This document shows, one piece after another, positions 60,799 to 64,000 of a stretch of DNA of 64,000 nt. The position numbers and the translations under genes are program-made. The notes under the pieces were generated by a model. The model did no database searches. It was given only the letters and a program-made list of their open reading frames with translations, and was not told the DNA's origin. Origin of the DNA: Hyphomicrobiales bacterium (lineage in GTDB: Bacteria > Pseudomonadota > Alphaproteobacteria > Rhizobiales > Methyloligellaceae); contig JANQLP010000118.1 in assembly GCA_028280515.1 (NCBI GenBank), positions 1-64,000 of the forward strand, read 5' to 3'. Each line of letters begins with the position of its first letter. Position 1 is the stretch's first letter.

Positions 60799-61725
60799 AT
60801 GGCAATGGGCAGCCATGACTACCAAGACGATCCACGCAACGCCGACATTCTGATCTCGGTCAACGGCGAACTGAAGCCGCGCAGCGAGGCCATGGTCTCG
60901 GTCTTCGATTCCGGTTTCATTCTCGGTGACGGCGTTTGGGAGGGGTTGCGCGTCCACGAAGGCGGCATTGCCTTTCTGACGCAGCATCTGAGGCGGTTGT
61001 ACGAAGGCGCCAAGACGCTCGATTTCGATATCGGTCTGGATGCGGATGCCCTCAAATCGCGGATCTTCGCGTGCCTCCACGCGAACGGCATGGACGACGG
61101 GGTCCACATCCGGCTGATGGTGACACGGGGCCTGAAAGCCACGCCCTATCAGGACCCGAGGGTCACGGTGGGCCAGGCGACCGTGGTGATCATTCCGGAG
61201 TACAAGACACCCTCGCCCGAGACGGCCGATGCAGGGCTTCGGCTCTTTACGGTTCATGTCCGGCGCCCGGGACCGGACATTCAGGACCCCAAGCTCAACA
61301 GCCATTCCAAGCTGAACTGCATCATGGCCTGCATCCAGGCAACCAAGGCCGGCGCGGACGAAGCGCTAATGCTTGACCCGGACGGTTTCGTCGCGACCTG
61401 CAACTCGACGCATTTTTTTATTGTGCGGGACGGCGAGGTGTGGACCTCGACGGGCGATTACTGTCTCGGCGGCATAACGCGCGGCAATATCCTCAAGGTG
61501 TGCCGCGAGAACGCTATCGCCGCCCATGAGCGCCGTTTCAGCCTCACAGACGTTTACGGCGCCGATGAAGCGTTCGTCACGGGCACGTTCGCCGGGCTGG
61601 TTCCTGTCCGCGAAGTCGACGGGCGTGTTATCGCCGGTGAGGCGGATGCCCTCCCCGGCCCCCTCACGGCGCGGCTGCGCACACTCTACAGGGACCTGGC
61701 GGAGCGCGAGAGCGAACGGCCATGA
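60799..61725 (+). CDS. Class IV (branched-chain type) PLP aminotransferase
   Basis: 308 residues. Fold type IV aminotransferase: D-S-G-F-I-L-G-D-G-V-W-E-G-L-R near the N-terminus, catalytic lysine in S-H-S-K-L-N-C-I (about 175), and the phosphate-binding G-G-I-T-R-G-N-I-L and T-G-T-F-A-G-L-V-P-V-R-E. The family includes branched-chain, D-alanine and 4-amino-4-deoxychorismate enzymes; the substrate cannot be read safely. It overlaps the following sulfotransferase-like gene by 4 bp. Confidence 0.88.
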   Translation: MAMGSHDYQDDPRNADILISVNGELKPRSEAMVSVFDSGFILGDGVWEGLRVHEGGIAFLTQHLRRLYEGAKTLDFDIGLDADALKSRIFACLHANGMDDGVHIRLMVTRGLKATPYQDPRVTVGQATVVIIPEYKTPSPETADAGLRLFTVHVRRPGPDIQDPKLNSHSKLNCIMACIQATKAGADEALMLDPDGFVATCNSTHFFIVRDGEVWTSTGDYCLGGITRGNILKVCRENAIAAHERRFSLTDVYGADEAFVTGTFAGLVPVREVDGRVIAGEADALPGPLTARLRTLYRDLAERESERP

Positions 61726-62465
61726 GCAAAAGCAACAGCCCGGTCGTCCGCATTGCAATGTGGTCCGGCCCGCGGAACATCTCCACGGCGATGATGCGCA
61801 GTTTCGAGAACCGGCCGGACACGCACGTCATCGACGAGCCGTTCTATGGTGCATTCCTCGCCGCCGGCAAAGTGCGCCACCCGATGCACGAGGAGATTCT
61901 GGCCCAGACAGAAACCGATCCCGACGCGGTCCGCGACAGCCTTCTGACGGACGGATCGCGCGAAGGCGTCTTCTACCAGAAACACATGACCCATCACATG
62001 TTGGACCATTTCCCGCGGGACTGGGTCTTGCATGTCACCAACGCGTTCCTGATCCGTGACCCGCAGCGTGTCGTTGCGTCCTACGCGGCGAAGCGCGCGG
62101 ACGTCGCCTTCGAGGATCTGGGGTTCGGACAGCAGAACGAGATCTTCGACGCAGTCGCCGACCATCTGGGCGAAGCACCGCCGGTGCTCGATGCCGATGA
62201 CGTGCTCCGCGCACCGCGCGCGGCGCTGATGCAACTGTGCACCGCCTGCGCCATCCCGTTTCATGAAGAGATGCTGAACTGGCCTGCCGGTCCCCGTGAC
62301 AGCGATGGTGTGTGGGCGGCGCACTGGTACGGCGCCGTCGAACGCTCAACCGGCTTCGGTCCCCCACCTGAAACAATGCCCCAACTGGACGGGGAACTGG
62401 CCCGCCTCGCGGAGGAGGCGCGCCCGTTTTACGATCGGCTCCACGCGCTCAGACTCCGGGTCTGA
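61722..62465 (+). CDS. Sulfotransferase-like P-loop protein
   Basis: 247 residues. N-terminal I-A-M-W-S-G-P-R-N-I-S-T-A-M-M-R-S-F is the 5'-PSB-type loop of sulfotransferase-like proteins; V-I-D-E-P-F-Y-G-A-F and F-L-I-R-D-P-Q-R-V-V-A-S-Y match the PAPS 3'-phosphate region. Proteins of this kind are found translationally coupled to class IV aminotransferases, so the pair may act in one pathway. Substrate unknown. Confidence 0.78.
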   Translation: MSKSNSPVVRIAMWSGPRNISTAMMRSFENRPDTHVIDEPFYGAFLAAGKVRHPMHEEILAQTETDPDAVRDSLLTDGSREGVFYQKHMTHHMLDHFPRDWVLHVTNAFLIRDPQRVVASYAAKRADVAFEDLGFGQQNEIFDAVADHLGEAPPVLDADDVLRAPRAALMQLCTACAIPFHEEMLNWPAGPRDSDGVWAAHWYGAVERSTGFGPPPETMPQLDGELARLAEEARPFYDRLHALRLRV

Positions 62466-62498
62466 CCGCGCAGTGATTTGATTGGGGATTTGATCGCG

Positions 62499-62924
62499 TT
62501 AGACGGAGTCGCCAGCCATGCCCATCTTCGGCATCAGGGCAATCTCATCAAGTTCGGCCTGGTCGCGGGCCGCGTTCTGGGCCCGGACACGCTCCGCGTC
62601 GCGTTCCTCGATAAGCTCGACTTTCTTGAGTTCCTCGAAGGCCTCAGCCAGCTCGCCGCGGGCTTCCTCGAGCTTCTTTTCCAGTTCCTTGATGGAGTTC
62701 TGCAGATTGTCACGCCGTTGAATCGCGGCCTTGGCGAACGTGGGATATGCAAAATGGTTAACGTCGTTAACCCCTGCCTTTTCCTGCTCGACCTCAATCT
62801 GCCGTTCCAAATCGATAACCATCTGCCTGAGATCCTCAAGCATGTTCTCGATATCGGCGACCGTTTGCCGCCGTTCGTCAACTTCGAAACGCCTCAGTTG
62901 TATCAGCGACTTACGTGACTTCAT
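62499..62924 (-). CDS. fliJ: Flagellar export chaperone FliJ
   Basis: 141 residues, almost entirely two coiled-coil helices: [17 protein letters not shown] and a second [12 protein letters not shown]. Its overlap with the fliI stop (ATGA) and coiled-coil form identify it as FliJ, which stimulates the export ATPase. The 33 bp between it and the convergent upstream gene hold nothing notable. Confidence 0.88.
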   Translation of the reverse strand: MKSRKSLIQLRRFEVDERRQTVADIENMLEDLRQMVIDLERQIEVEQEKAGVNDVNHFAYPTFAKAAIQRRDNLQNSIKELEKKLEEARGELAEAFEELKKVELIEERDAERVRAQNAARDQAELDEIALMPKMGMAGDSV

Positions 62925-64000
62925 GACTCAGTACCCTCACTATGTTCCGACTGCAACTCGGCCCCTGGAGCCTCGTCCTGCACCGATTCAACATTCAATA
63001 TCCGTGCCAGATCCGCGTAACCGTCCTCAAGCGTCGCTTTTTCCGCCTTGGTCTGGTTCAGAAACATCTCCAGCATCGGATTGTAGGCAATGGCCTCGTC
63101 GACATCCGGGTTGCTTCCGGCGCGATAGGCACCGAGACGAATGAGCTCTTCCATCTCGGCATAGGTCGACATCAGCTGCCGCGCCCGCCTGACCAGCGCC
63201 TCCTGCTCGTTGTCCAGGCAGTCGGGCATGGTGCGCGAGACCGACTTCAGTACGTTGATGGCCGGATACCGCCCGCGCTCTGCGATGGCGCGTTCCATGA
63301 CGATATGGCCGTCGAGAATGGACCGCACTGCGTCGGCGATGGGTTCATTGTGATCGTCGCCCTCCACAAGGACCGTGAACAGGCCGGTGATTGAGCCTTG
63401 CCCGGTTCCCGGACCTGCGCGTTCAAGAAGCCGCGGCAGCTCGGAGAACACTGTCGGCGTATAGCCTTTGGTCGTCGGCGGTTCGCCGCCGGCAAGACCG
63501 ATCTCGCGTTGCGACATGGCAAAGCGGGTCACGCTGTCGATCATGCAGAGAACTTCGTTACCCTGGTCGCGGAAGTACTCGGCAAGCGTCATGGTCAGAT
63601 ACGCCGCCTGACGGCGCATCAGGGCCGCTTCGTCGGACGTTGCGACAACGAGCACGGAACGCGCCATGCCCTCATCGCCCAGATTGTCCTCGATGAACTC
63701 CTGAACCTCCCGCCCCCTCTCGCCAATCAGGCCGATGACGGATACGTCGCAACGGGTGAAGCGCGCCAGCATGGAGAGCAGAACCGACTTGCCGACACCG
63801 GAGCCTGCGAAAATGCCCATCCGCTGCCCCTTGCAGCAGGTAATAAAGGAATTGAGCGCACGCACGCCGAGATCGACCGGCCCACCCACACGGTCGCGTT
63901 GATGGGCGGGCGGCGGACAGGCACGCAACGGGTATTTTTGCGGACCGAGCATCAAGGGACCCTTGCCATCGATCGGCTCGCCGAGCGCGTTCACGATCCG
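62921..64000 (-). CDS. fliI: Flagellum-specific ATPase FliI, C-terminal part
   Basis: The frame runs off the window end; 359 residues are seen. Walker [12 protein letters not shown], the catalytic segment [11 protein letters not shown], Walker [11 protein letters not shown] and [12 protein letters not shown] match FliI. The missing part is the N-terminal ~90 residues. It powers flagellar protein export with FliH and FliJ. The Glu-rich C-terminal tail is variable. Confidence 0.95.
   Translation of the reverse strand, partial: RIVNALGEPIDGKGPLMLGPQKYPLRACPPPAHQRDRVGGPVDLGVRALNSFITCCKGQRMGIFAGSGVGKSVLLSMLARFTRCDVSVIGLIGERGREVQEFIEDNLGDEGMARSVLVVATSDEAALMRRQAAYLTMTLAEYFRDQGNEVLCMIDSVTRFAMSQREIGLAGGEPPTTKGYTPTVFSELPRLLERAGPGTGQGSITGLFTVLVEGDDHNEPIADAVRSILDGHIVMERAIAERGRYPAINVLKSVSRTMPDCLDNEQEALVRRARQLMSTYAEMEELIRLGAYRAGSNPDVDEAIAYNPMLEMFLNQTKAEKATLEDGYADLARILNVESVQDEAPGAELQSEHSEGTES

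Overview
The window is a high-GC stretch of an alphaproteobacterial purple phototroph, most likely a Hyphomicrobiales (Rhizobiales)-type non-sulfur bacterium; genus not assigned. About 40 kb is a photosynthesis gene cluster (PGC). The rest is a Caulobacter-like flagellar cluster (FliF/G/H/N, FlbD, FlhA, SciP) plus cell-wall and housekeeping genes. Pairing of a kinase-less bacteriophytochrome with PpsR, as in Rhodopseudomonas and photosynthetic Bradyrhizobium, supports this placement.

Region 1 (1-7.9 kb): the end of pufA, an intercistronic hairpin, pufL-pufM-pufC (reaction centre and tetraheme cytochrome), a biliverdin-forming heme oxygenase, and on the opposite strand ppsR1-bphP. Region 2 (7.9-23.5 kb, minus strand): one long co-directional series, bchF-bchN-bchB-bchH-bchL-bchM-lhaA-puhA-puhB-puhC-orf101-acsF-puhE-hemA, with many 4-bp stop/start overlaps. 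It encodes the dark-operative protochlorophyllide reductase, Mg-chelatase H subunit, methyltransferase, aerobic cyclase, RC-H subunit and assembly factors, and ALA synthase. Region 3 (23.8-30.6 kb, plus strand): aerR/ppaA, ppsR2, then bchG, a PucC-family transporter-like gene, bchP, tspO and a small membrane protein. Region 4 (30.7-36.9 kb): dxs, cytochrome c2, bchE-bchJ, bciA. Region 5 (35.9-40.4 kb, minus): the puc operon pucB-pucA-(16-residue-repeat protein)-pucC-deformylase-like-bciA. pucA and pucB are short genes found by direct translation. No crt genes and no bchC/X/Y/Z/D/I lie in the window.

Five intergenic regions carry TGT-N12-ACA operators of the PpsR/CrtJ type. At bchG, bchE and puc they occur as pairs 8 bp apart; at bchF and dxs they are fused into an identical 34-bp TGT-N12-ACGT-N12-ACA arrangement. 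Two PpsR paralogues sit next to two different candidate antagonists: BphP (red/far-red light) with PpsR1, and AerR (cobalamin) with PpsR2.

Region 6 (40.5-43.4 kb): a frameshifted serine-recombinase remnant ending in a tRNA-like att fragment, tRNA-Met(CAT), a phospholipid-methyltransferase-like gene and mnmA. Region 7 (43.5-56.1 kb, plus): fliK-flgD behind a sigma-54 promoter and ftr-like repeats, sciP, fliF-fliG-fliH-fliN-flbD, a lysine-rich OmpA-family protein, and flhA, with CtrA-like boxes upstream of sciP, fliF and flhA. Region 8 (56.1-64 kb): a bactofilin, a bactofilin/class A penicillin-binding-protein fusion, a lipoprotein, yajQ, an aminotransferase/sulfotransferase-like pair, and fliI-fliJ (fliI runs off the end).
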